This document shows, piece after piece, positions 48,659 to 60,394 of a DNA stretch of 64,000 nucleotides. Under the pieces are notes generated by a model. That model saw only the letters and a list, made by a program, of their open reading frames with translations. It ran no database searches and was not told where the DNA came from. Made by a program: the position numbers and the translations under genes. The stretch comes from Dimargaris cristalligena. Lineage: Eukaryota; Kickxellomycota; Dimargaritomycetes; Dimargaritales; Dimargaritaceae. Location: the NCBI GenBank assembly GCA_027576995.1, contig JANBQC010000017.1:1-64000 (forward strand), read 5' to 3'. Positions within the stretch are counted from its first letter, which is position 1. The number at the start of each line of letters is the position of its first letter.

Positions 48659-51600
48659 ATGGGTCGCATATTCAATTTTTTCGACAGGTTAAGGAATAAC
48701 CCTTCCACTATCATAGCGGTGGTCGGTTTAGCCGTCTTCACGTAAGTTAGCTATATCATTCATGGGATAGTGCAATAAGCCTGTATTGGTTGTAGTTTTC
48801 TATTGACTCCGTAATAAGACGAGCCCGGCTCGATTGACGGCATCTCCTGTATAGTGATTGGAACCTTCTTTATTACACCTTTGGCATGTCCGTCATTTAA
48901 AGAAAGATCCTTGGCTCGACAGTTAGTGTGGTTAATTGTATTTATGTCGCAATCATCCAACATGGCCTTGAAAGCATAGTATGCGATCTCTTAATGCCTT
49001 AGCTACTCGTTTTTTTATATCTAACCCGTGGTTATGTATGTATAATTGACACTATTGGCATCACCCAACCCTAAAAATATATATAGGGACATGTTGCTAT
49101 ACGGAATAGTGGTAAGTGGGCCTATCCATAGTAGGGCTATTTTTGCAGTCCCCTAGACCCTTGACATAGTAGCGGGGGAGTGAGTGAAGGGCGGTGATCT
49201 TTGGAAAGTCCGGATGCGACATTCACAATGTCAACCTGGTTCAGAAACTCAGAATCTTACCCCTTTAGAACGCCGCGTTTCCCATCAGAGTCGCCATTTA
49301 TAGTACGTTTCGAAAAAAAATATGAACTTGTGGAAACGCATGGCCGGAATGAGATGGCTAGACTGGTTAGCATCACTACTTTTTAAAGAGTAGGAGGTGG
49401 TCAATCCGGATTATCCGTGGCTAGTCGGGGAAGAGGCCTGAGATGCCATGGAGGGCCCATGTCGCCCGTTAGCACCTTCCCTTCAACTTTTACCAAGTCT
49501 GCGGTTCTTTAGTGAGCCGAACCTTAATATCATTTGGAACACCCTGGTCCCTACACGATGTTCTTTGATGGGCTCGTGGCTGTACTAAGCTCATGGATTC
49601 CAGCCTTTGTTTAAGGCCAGTGTATTTACCCATTTTGGTCCGAAACTAATTCACCCTTTGGTGTTGGTACTTCCCTTCCCCATCGGATCATCAATCGTGT
49701 CTTCCGAAAACTAACCATGTTTTGCCAACTACCAATCTATAGGTTCCCGTCCTACCCGACATTTTACCCGAGATGGTGGATAACGTCAGTCAAGCCAACG
49801 GGTTTCTGTTCGGTATTTACGGTAAGTGGTTCATTTCCTGTTTACGGCCAATGTGTCAGTACATTACTACTGAGTGCTGTGGGTAAAAAATAGAAGTGGT
49901 ATAGTGGTCAGTCAAGCTCTGGCCGGGGGAACCCTTGTAATATATTGATTTACATGTCACATACTTGCCTTCCCACCACTCGGATTTCTACTTGAAACCC
50001 GCGTCCGCTTTATATACAGGCCCTTAAATAATTTACTTATCCGCCACTGTAGCGCTTTACATTATTATACCATTTATTTGGGGCCTGCCTCTTGTGAATT
50101 CTTTCACGCATATGCATGTTCTAACGGTGTCCCATCAATGGTTAAACTCCGGTAACCCCACCTATGATGCTATACAACAGCCTTGGGTTTGATGTTCGGT
50201 GGTTTTGTGTTTGGCGGGCTTAGTGACCGCTACCAGGTCCGTCAGGTTCCCATGTGCATCCTCCTACTTGTCCTGGGTGTAGCAACTCTGCTGTTCGGTA
50301 TAGCCAAGGAGTACTACCAATTGCTGATTGCCCGTCTAATCCAGGGACTGGCAGGCGGAGGTACCTGGGCCATTGGGTTCGGGATGATTCTCGACATGAA
50401 CTCCCCTAGCAAGAGTATCGCCATTTTGGGTTCCGTCATGGCCTGTAGTTCAATGGGAACGCTGCTTGGTCCCACTCTTGGCGGGTTCCTTTATGAAGGC
50501 GGCGGCCGCATGGCCCCTTTTGTCTTTGGCGGTTGTCTGGCTTTCTTGGACTTGATCCTCCGGCTCTTCATTGGCGAAACCGCCGGTTGGAAAGAGCGCC
50601 AGGCCGAAATCGAAGCGGAAGAAGAGGCGGCTCGGCAAGCTGCTAAGATGGCGTCGGTGACGGAACCCCTGTGTGGTAAAGATAGGGATTTAGAGAGTGG
50701 CGAGGGATCAGATGACCCCCGTATCCGGGACTCCAACACTTTGGGTCGTCCCACGTTTGACTCCCAAATTACCATCCCCTGCCAAACCGCTACTCCCTCC
50801 CGCAAATCTGTGTCTATTTGCATCCGCAACCCCGCTAGTCAGGCCGTCAGTCGACGGGGCTCCGTCGATGAGATTACCCCCAAACCATTGGGTTCGTCGG
50901 GTCCGGGAGAGCAAGACCTGTCGGACCAGCATAGTTATCACTCCAGCGATGTCACCGATATCGAGTCCGTGGCCGATGACGAACCTGGGACCACTCCAGT
51001 GTCGGCCACTCCTGCCGTTGCCACTACCACCACTTTTACCATCCCTTTCCCGAGCCCCGCTGCTGAGGAATCGCCTAGCGGTAGTTGCACCCCCACCACC
51101 ACCCCACCCACTGTGCCGATGCCCACCGCCTCTCTGAATAAGTCCGCGGCGATGTCGAACGGAAAAGCGCCTGCGCCTCGGTTATCGATTTCCCTTCCCC
51201 CACCCTCCCAGCGTAACTCGGCGTACCGCTCACGGATGTCCATGAGCGAGGGGGCGGCTAATGGCTGGGACCAAACTACCATTGACGCGCGGAATAGCAT
51301 ATCCTCGACCAAGCGTAAGCGTCGTTTATCGGTGCTAAGCGTGAACGTCCAGCGCAAACCCACGACGGTACGGGAAATGATGACCAGCTGGCAGTTGGTC
51401 ATGTGTTTCCTCACCACCATGGCGGCCTCCCTCAGCACCACCAGCCTGGAAACGGTCCTGCCCCTCCATTTGAAGGACCGGCTAGGCTTGAGCGCCGGTC
51501 CCATTGGTCTGCTCTTCATGGCGGCGGTGATTCCCAACGCCATTGTGAGTCCCGTCATGGGTTGGCTCATGTCCCGTTTCCACTGGGACCGCCATCTGGT

Positions 51601-52009
51601 CATGTCGTGTAGTATTCTCTACCTCGCAGCGATGCTCCCCCTCACCTCCCTGCCCACCCAGGTCTGGACACAGGTGATAGTTCTCCTCTTTACCGGGTTC
51701 GGTCTGGCGTCCGTGTTGTTCTCGCCCACACCGCACATGATCCATTACATGTCCGAGAACAGCAACGACTGCTACGCCCTCCTGTCCGCGATCAATAACG
51801 TTTTCTACGCCGGTGGGATGTTGGTGGGTCCCATTTTGTCGGGGGCCCTGTATGAACGTATGTCGTTCCTCAACTGCATGCTGATTTTGATTGCGTTTTT
51901 GATTACCTTGTCCATTATCATCTCGTCGCACCATGTGGTGGCCTTCTTCAAGTCCCAGGTCTTTGTGTACAGTCGCCCTACCGAGTCGGGTAAGGAATTG
52001 GCCGTTTAA
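48659..52009 (+). CDS. Major facilitator superfamily transporter (VMAT-like)
   Basis: Four exons, 48659-48741, 49087-49111 (25 nt), 49743-49821 and 50181-52009, join in phases 2, 0 and 1 to give 671 residues. The 25-nt exon supplies DMLLYGIV, completing helix 1 (AVFT-DMLLYGIV-VPVLPDILP). This is the typical start of vesicular monoamine-like and multidrug transporters. MFS motif A appears as GGLSDRYQVRQ after helix 2. Six helices precede and six follow a very long cytosolic loop at about residues 218-458. The loop is rich in Ser, Thr and Pro, with basic patches such as STKRKRRLS, and is likely a phosphorylation platform. The substrate cannot be told; amine, drug or acid export by proton antiport is the usual family role. 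The 1.8-kb last exon alone would look like a truncated gene. Confidence 0.86.
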
Positions 52010-53417
52010 TTGCCTGGCTCTTTCCAGATTACCCTATATCCTCCCCCAACCTTTCACCCCCATTTTCTTCGGCTACCATAGTTCCTCAGCAACCCGAAAT
52101 ACCCCTATTTTCTCCCTTCCTTCAGGATTATCAATAATTTAGCTAAACTCCACTGTCAGGAGTCCCTACAGACATTTCTTTTCACCGTATTTTCTCCCAC
52201 CACATACTCTCCTCCTCCATTAATTTGTAAATCCATTTGTAAAAACGAAATCGATTCGATGGACAATGTGCAAAATTGTTCTTAGATCTCTGTTCTCATT
52301 AGGTTCCTCCCCTCCTCATATAACCCCTGTTAACTCCATTCACCTACCCCAGCTTGCGAATTTATACTCTTGTCAAGTCGACCGTATCTGCCTTATAATT
52401 AGTCGATACACTCCTCTTTATAACCCCTCCTCTATACACTCTCTCAATCAGATTGTAACTAGCCCAGCATAAATAATTATAATACTTCCTTTTTTTCCCC
52501 CTCAACTGATAACATTGAAACACTGCTTGCGCACTTGCGGACATATATGGTGTATGTCCAATTGACACAGAGTATGTATATAATAAAAAGCCCCTTGGTT
52601 TCTTAAAGCCTATTCCAAAAAAATAATAAGAGGCAAATATCAACGTTATTGGTTGAGCATCATGTATTTTTATGAAGGCCACAGTTTGAGATATAAGGAT
52701 TTTCAATATATTTGATAGCAGCAGTCATATTAGTTGTCGATTTTTACAGCTGCAGGCTAATTGAATATGGTAACCAAATCCGCCTTTAGCCTTCAGATTA
52801 ATCGTTGGATTTGTTGGAAATATGAATTCAATAGTAAACGCAAGTGCCTTCAGATGCAACTAAAAAAGGATTTAAAGAAGAGAGAAAGAACCGCAAGGGG
52901 CAAAGCTAGATGCCCGCGGTTGGTTTTATTGAATTGGATAATAGCAGTAATAACGATTAGGACGAAGTTCCAGTTATAGGATGATATAGTAACGGCTATA
53001 GTAAAGTCCCAAGTATAGGACGAGCCAATCACAGAGATGGAATCAATGGGACGGGGGAAATGAATTTCCAACAGGATATGTTAATAGATCTGGTAAATAC
53101 AATCGTGGTTCTTTACCTGTAACGGTCAATACCTGATGAACCAATAAATGGTGTGGGTGAGGAAATAGTGTATGGCCGTCGGTGTCGAGAAAAGAAGGCT
53201 GCCAGACCCACTAACATAAAGTGTACAATGTCCCCCTATTAGTCGGAGGGCCAGGTATACCGGGCCCCGTTTATCGTTTCGATTTGACCATCAGTTAATT
53301 GGTATGTATATTTTCCATTAATGGTAAGGACAGTCAACTATTCGTATTTATTGAAAATTAACAGGTAGAGAGTTAAAAATTGGTCGAATGAGCTGAGTGG
53401 CTACTGTTGCCGCTGGG
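52010..53417. other. Convergent intergenic region
   Basis: This lies between the 3' ends of the MFS gene (+) and the MAPKKK gene (-). A pyrimidine-rich first half is the likely 3' untranslated region of the transporter; the second half is AT-rich. No gene or RNA feature was recognised. Confidence 0.6.
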
Positions 53418-56400
53418 TTATGAAGATGGTGGGGGTTCCGTTGACACATTATTGATGGTTAATGGATCTAAATGATCACTCAGCCAATTCGGTGTTAGTG
53501 CATTGCTCGGACGCCGACTCGCCGGACGACTACCACCGCCACTGCTTAACCCACTGTTGTCACCCGCCGAGGTGGTGGCCGTCATTCCCATGGACATATA
53601 ATCAGCGGCATCACTGCCAGCGCCTGCGTTTGGCGTCGACAACACACTACTCACGCCACTGTTACCCCCATTCGTAAACTGGCCAAAATAACCGAAACTG
53701 CCCAGCGAGGACGATCCATCATTGCTCATTTCCGTTTCGTCCGTCTGGGTTCGGTCGCTGCGGGATAGGTGGTGGGTATGGTAATACGGGTCATGGGCCG
53801 GGGTATGGCTATAGTGGTGTTGCTGCGAGTGCTGGGCCTGTTGCTGCTGTTGTTGCTGCTGCTGCTGGTGCTGTTGGTGTTGTTGCTGCATGAGTTTCTC
53901 GGCGTCTCGGAGCCAGGGGTGGGACATGAGTTCCACTGCCGTGGGGCGGGTGTGGGGGTCGTGCGTGAAGCAGCGTTCGAGGAAATCCAGGCCCGCCGGA
54001 CTCATCTGGCTCGCTTCCGGTAGCGGCGTGTGCGAGGACACAATGTGGTACATAATGGCCCATTCGTTGTCTAGGTTGGACCACGGTCGCTTACCGGTGA
54101 CCATTTCAATGACACAGCACGCGAGGGACCAGATGTCTTGGGCTCCGTGCCGGCCCTTATCCTGCCCGGCAATGACTTCGGGAGCCATGTACATGGGGGT
54201 TCCCACCAGTCCACTGTTCCCACCCCCACCCCCGCCTCCGGCCGCACCCCGCTTGGAGTTGGCGGCGCCGGGGACGTTGGTTTTGGTGCGGCGGAAGGTG
54301 CGGTTTTGGGCCAGTATTTTAGCGGCACCGAAATCGACCAATTTCACATGCCCCTCGTGGTTGAATAGGATATTGTCCGGCTTAATATCACGGTGCACGA
54401 TGCCACTACTGTGTAAGTAATAGAGACCCCGCAGGATCTGGAGGGTCCATGCCCGGATGTAATCCTCATTTTCAACTGCACCGTGTTCGAGCAGCGAGGC
54501 CATCGAGCCCTGTTGACACAGTTCCATGAAAATATACACCCGGTCCCGGTGGACTTCCACCCCGAAGTAGGAGACAACATTGGGGTGGCTGAGCACTTCC
54601 ATGACCGCCATCTCCTCCACCAGGTCCTTGTAGATGTTCTGCAGGGAGGATACGTCGGGGAATTTGATTTCCTTGACCGCCATGAGATCACCCGTATCGA
54701 GATTAAAGGCCATGTACACATCACCAAAGGTGCCCCGGCCGATTAATTTACCCTGTTGCCAGCGGATGGTGACATTGCTCGAAAAGGAAGCCAAGTACAC
54801 CAACGGTTGGTTTTCGGGTTCGTTCAAGTCGAGTACGCGGCCTATTAGACGCATCTCGGTCATCGAGAGCCAGCGCTTGTGCTCCAGATGCTGCAGTGCC
54901 ATACGCCACTCGGGCCGGAGCGTAGGTAGGAGGTCGTCCGGGGAAATGGCATACCCTTCCCGGTCGGGGCCCCCCATACTCCCACCACTATTGGTGGAAG
55001 AGAACATATTGGACGAGGCCAACGGAGACTTCGGCAGGGTAGTCCCCGGATAAGCCGAAGTGTTAAGGACATTATTCTGGGTAGTTGGGCTCAGGGCCAA
55101 GGGGCTCGTGGGTTTTTCCTTTCGGTTAGGTCCCCCGCCCTCCAGAATGGGACACGCAATCACGTTTTCCAGCGGAAGGGGTGGTGGAACCACAGGTCGT
55201 GCGCCGGGGGAGTGACTCGGTTCCGAAACGGTCCCAGTGGGATGTAGAATCGCGGTGGGGGAGGGATAATGGGTAAGGGGAATGGCGGATGCGGACTGAC
55301 TATGCGACGCCCGCCGGTGGCCCGCGCGCTGGAAATGAGGTAGGGACTGGGCCGTCAACGAAGACCGCTCAATCCGGCGGTTGGTGTCCGACGCGATACC
55401 GAACACATTGATGTGTTTAATCAGGATCCGGAAACAGGAGCTCACGCGCTGTTTGAGTACCTCGAATTCCGCGTCGTCCAGGTTCAGAATATTCCCGTTG
55501 CTGGTCATATTCATGGTGGCGTCGAGGGCCGTCACCGTCCAGCGGTGGGTTTTGGGCTCACTTTGGTCGCAATCTAGGCTGATGAAATTGCCCCACTCGA
55601 TGCACATCCGTAACAGTTGGATCCGGAGGCTGCGTTGCCGCCGAAGGTCCAGCAAAGTGAGAAAGTGCTTACTGAAGCTAAAGATGAAGGCGAAACACTC
55701 TTGGACAATGTCGACGGGCTCAAATTTACGGACAAAACCTCGGATCACGTAGGTGCAGTTGATGATGCGCTCGATCAGTTGGGCCGATAGGCGCCGCAGT
55801 CGTTTAATTTCCTTGTCCACGTCGGGGATATTAGCCATCGATGAGCGCCAGAGTTCCAGGTGGCAAACCGCCAAATGGCCACCGTCGCCTTCCCCGTCGT
55901 CGGTTCCGGCCCCGTCACCACCGCTTCGTTTACCGCTTACAATCGGGATCTTCCCCCCGTTTGCCTCTTTCTTCTTCTGTTCCACCTGCTGGTTGTACTC
56001 GTTAATGGTGCGCAAGAGGTGGGCCCGGTTAAATTCCAGGGAGCGCAGGTCATTAGTCACTAAACGCATACTATTGAGCGCCATGTTGAGGTCAAAGTAT
56101 TCGAGCGGTTCCTGTAAAACGGCCCCCGGTAGGTGGACGGTCTCTTCGGTGTGCACAATGACCAAATAAAAGTCCTGGGGAGCGCTAGCCAACTGGTTTT
56201 GGGAGATGCAGGAGTAGAGGAGCATCTTAATACTGGGGCGGTATTCCAGACAGCGTGGGCTACAGAATATATAAATGCCGCGGGATTCGAACTGGCCGCC
56301 GGTAAATACTAGGGCGTGGTTACTGGCCGTTAGAGAATGGACCAGGGGCTGGACAGTCGGGAACCGGTACTGAGCCGCATTAAGGAGGGAGCTGGCGATA

Positions 56401-59332
56401 TCTTTACTCAACAGTGCCGACAACTTACGCAAGCGCACCCGGTAATTACCGAGTAGGGAGGTAAAAAAGGCCTGCAGTTTACGGGGCGGTAGAAGATGCA
56501 GACGTCGTTGGAACTGGCTTTCGAATACACGTGTCAGTCGTTTAGTCACAAAGGCCACTTGTTCGCAAAATTGCTTGGCCGTTTCCCATTCACCGTATTC
56601 GATATGGGGGGTAATTAGGTTAATGAACTTCCACTCGGTCAGGATGTACTCGGTTTCCTTCAGATCGAGCCCATCCTGGGGTAGTCGTAGTTTGGCCATG
56701 ACGAGCTGGTAGTAGAATCGCAGGTACTCTAGCATCAGTTTGTCAAAGTCTACATCCAGCGACAGCTTCACCTGCCAACCAGGCTCCGGGGCCGTGATGT
56801 ACAGGTAGGAAGTTTTCAGGTCACAGGCCAGGTCGAGCGAGTACCGGGTATCCTCTAATAGCTGGTCGACCATCATGACGGAAGTCAGTTTAGACGGGGG
56901 GTTCCGCCGGAAATAATTGAGCCGTAGATGCAGATAATCGGACAGAAGGTTAATGGGGAATTGCACCAGTGCCGTAAGGGCCGCAGATTCCGGCGGCAGG
57001 TTATACTCTTCAAAGGCCTCGACGTAGTAAATCATGATGATGCGGGTCCGTTTCACAGCCTCCGTGGCCTGGAGCATCGTGTTAGTTTGGAAGGTCTTGC
57101 GCAGGCCGTTTTCCTTAAGCACGCGCTCAATAAAGGAGGTTTGGGTCTGTCGCTTCAGGGCTTTAATATGGGACAAGTGGTTAAACACCTCGGAATTGCC
57201 CGCGGGCCTACGGAGGTTAATCGGGGAAGAGCTCCTATGGGTATCCGATGGGTGGGGGTCGCCATCCGCTTGAGGTTCGGCCGGGTCCTTTTCCTTATCC
57301 CCGGCCGCGTCCTGGGCCGCCTCGTCAGGTGGGGTGGCGGACAGCAGGCGAATTTCCGTTGCTAGTTCGGTTCCATTGCCTGACAGTTGGGTGGTATTGG
57401 GTCTAGGCGCATCCAAGTCGCTACCCGTTTTGAGGGCCAGGTTGCCCGTCCATTTCTGTAGGATTGAGTGGTGGGTGAGCATTTGGATATGGGTTGAGCT
57501 CCACGACGTCAGAGCATCCACTTTAGTTTGGAATTCGGGCGAGGCGTACAGGGGGTGGTGTTCGGCCATCGTGCGTCGAGTCGGGTATAGGCACTCGATC
57601 CTATCCAATTGGCTTAGGACGGCCTGGACTTGGTGCAGAGCGGATCCTCGCTTGATAGTATTTTTGGCCACTCGGAAATTCATGACGTGGTTGAGGACCA
57701 CGGAGATTTGGGCCCGCAGATTGATGAGTTCGGCCTCTTCCTTGGCGATGGAGTTGTGGCGCAGGGTGGCTCGTAGTTCAAGCCACATTTCACCGTTCAA
57801 AGAGGTCAGGGAGGGCGGGGTCTTGGGTTGGAGCAGACGGCGTTTTTCGCTTTTGATCAGTTCACCCGTGAGCGCCGACGAGAGGACAGATTGCCAGTCC
57901 TCGCGCTCCTTGGCCTTTTCCGTGGAGAGTTGGGAGGTCATGGTAGGGACACCCGGGGTGTTAAGCAGGTGTGGGGCTAGCACATGGCTTAGAAAGCGAT
58001 TGCGATGGACCGGGGAGGTACCTGCCGAGGCGGCTTGGTGGGTGTCGGGCTCGGAGGGGAGAGCCGGGGATGGTTCAGCGTCATTTTCGCTTTCCACATC
58101 TACATCATCGGCGTCACCGTCAATATAATGCTCCTGAGAACTATCGCTGGACTCCGAGTCCCCGCTGAAGGTATCGGCCCAAGAGCCGGCAGTGGCAAAC
58201 ATGGGGTTATCCATCATTTGAAAGGGGTCGTTCAAGTCGCCCATGCCCAGACCCATATCTCCAAAGCCGGTGGCGGGCGAAAGGGCGTCGCTAGCATTGG
58301 AGACCGCCGGGGTTGCCGGAACAGGCTGGGGGCCGAAGGGGTTATTGGAGTGGGGATGTGCCATAGCGGCGGCAGTGTTGGAGAGGGGTGTGGTCACACT
58401 GGACGAGGTTTGGGATGAGTAGGAGACTTGCCCAGGGCCCGCCGGATTGAACGGAGAAGCGAGGGATGTGGAGGCGAGTGGGGAGGTCAGAGTAGACATT
58501 GGGGTGCGGTCCTCGGGGTGGGGTATATCGAGGTTGGAGGTCTCGGCAGTAGACATTAGCATGCCCCCCTGGGCTGAAAGCGGGTTGGGGGACACTTCCG
58601 GCGGGGCATTATCCTTGCTAATGATTCAACAAAAGAGGTTAGACAATGAGGAGAAGGAAAAGGGGTTAGTGGGAGCCTCATAAGGACAGGGTGATATAGA
58701 TGTAGATGTAGATATTATTTCTGATTAAGATTGCACAGTGCTACTCGCATCCAAATAACCGGTATAGTGGAACTTACGATGAGTAGGCATGTGGCATCTC
58801 TCCGATGAGGGGGCCTGCATTCTTCATGATAAGGGTTGAAAGAATCAGCGGAAGGCCGAACTCAATGGCTTTAAGTTTCATTTCCGAGGGGATATTGGGT
58901 GGAATAACGACAAACGAGGTCTATAATGGGCCGGATATGAGGTATGCCGGTTGGACGTACGTTGCGAGATAATGCATCGGTAGGGAGGAGGTTCTAATAA
59001 GTCAAGTCAAGTCAAGGCTGGCTAATGGGTACACTGGGGCAATGGTCCAACAGGGGGGCTATGGCGTGGAAAAGTACGCAGACTAACCTCCTCGGCAACC
59101 GCTGAACCTAACGGGCATGTATGGCGCTTAAGCAGACCAAGGTAGGAATAGAGGGGTATCAGACAGTCTTCGAACCTAATAATAATAATAAAAAGGTATT
59201 TACCTGTGGAAATGGCTCGGGGACACAGGTGCCGCCGTAAGCATGGATAACGCTGCTTACGATGGTCACGGTCTTGTCGTCCATCGAGAAGAGGTAGAAG
59301 GTCTGCCCATGGTAGGAGTGGTTCTGTGGCAT
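53418..59332 (-). CDS. Ssk2/Wis4-type MAPKKK with an N-terminal BRCT-like module
   Basis: Exons 59332-59204 (43 codons), 58920-58778 and 58617-53418 join in phases 0 and 2 and give about 1823 residues. Residues 6-90 (YHGQTFYLFSMDD, IHAYGG, TSFVVIPPN, then KLKAIEFGLPLI) have the order of a BRCT fold, without its usual Trp. A Ser/Pro-rich acidic stretch follows, then the large helical regulatory region of MEKK4/Ssk2 kinases. The kinase domain (about 1372-1660) has GRGTFGDV, AVKEIKF, HRDIKPDN, DFGAAK and GTPMYMAPE, so all catalytic residues are present. A Gly-rich insert lies between DFG and GTP. The C terminus has a Gln/His run, then a Gly/Ser-rich tail. Family members phosphorylate the MAPKK of the Hog1/Sty1 osmostress pathway downstream of a two-component relay. 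Starting at an internal Met (such as MLMSTAETSN) would give a kinase without the BRCT-like part. Confidence 0.88.
53820..53892 (-). repeat. Gln/His codon repeat in the MAPKKK tail
   Basis: CAG/CAA with interspersed CAT/CAC codons encode about 25 residues of mostly Gln and His, just after the kinase domain. Such runs are prone to length change. Confidence 0.75.
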
Positions 59333-60394
59333 CTTTGGCAGAGGGGACTGGGAGCCAGCAGGACAGGGTCAGTTAAAAGGCCCGAGGCCGAGGCGCGATA
59401 GTCACAAGCAAATGGAGCGAACGGCCAGCTAGGTGGGGGGATACACAGGGAGGCTGAGGTTGGTTGTGCAATGTTAAGAAGCACTGCCTAGGTTGTTTAG
59501 TAAAAACAAACCAATGCGCCGAAAAGGGAGAGCAAATGAGGAAAAGGAGGGGTAATGGAGGGGGATCGGGGGAGGAGAAGGCACTTGGTAGTAGTGAGTG
59601 GACAGCCAATGGGCTGGCTATGGTAAGGAACAGGCAGTCAGAATGAACCTGACGATAGATTCTGCAAGTTGAGGATAGTAAAGGCAGTATAATAATATAT
59701 GCGGGGAGCAAGAAAGGGCCTGCTGGGGTTATATGGCAGGGCGCGGTGCCACCCACACTTACTTGGTCTACAGACATATTCCATAGACAAGTTATCCGGT
59801 GCAGTTCATTCATCTATAAAGTACGGGCCGTACGTAGTATAGTACAATACCACCACCACAACGTACGCTGAATCTTATTTTATATTTATACACGCAATAT
59901 TCATGACAAGGGGGGGCATCGGCATAATAAAAGGTGGGAAAGAAGACCAGGTGGTATAGATTCAATATGGACACGCAGGAGAACAGCACCCACTATGTTC
60001 GACTCCACCCCCCACATACACACAAATATCCGATTGAATACGGATGGAAATCGGCAGATTCCACACTAACTCTGGTGGTGGCGGATTTCAGCTTTGCAGA
60101 GTCTACTACTTCCGGAAATCCCGCAATACTATACTACCGAGGGGAGGGGTTGGAACATAGCATCGCCATACCTCCTCTATCTTCAAGGATTCCGCCCAGG
60201 AGATCACCGCGGCACTCTATTTATAGTAACCACACCATACAGCTCTATGAACGTATTCGAGTCGCAAAGAACGATTTAGTAACCGTGGGTGCAACAAGCA
60301 GATAGGGAAATGTATGTTATTATATATACCACGTTGGGTACAAAAATTGATACGATGCCATATGAATGAGTAGTAGGAGGGGTTGTTAGTCATA
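59333..60394. other. Intergenic upstream of the MAPKKK gene
   Basis: This is the promoter side of the MAPKKK gene and the 3' flank of the LMBR1-family gene. A plus frame starting at ATG 59967 and ending at 60305 (112 residues) has no motif and overlaps a second open frame, so it is not called. Minus frames upstream of 59332 have no ATG in frame with the first exon. Confidence 0.5.

Noticed and set aside
50938..51603. Minus-strand frame of 221 codons.
   Set aside because: Antisense shadow of the MFS transporter's Ser/Pro-rich loop.
56280..56300. GGGATTCGAACTGG, the reverse complement of a tRNA B box.
   Set aside because: Lies inside the MAPKKK coding sequence and no tRNA fold surrounds it.
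57334..58128. Plus-strand frame of 264 codons.
   Set aside because: Antisense shadow of the MAPKKK coding exon.
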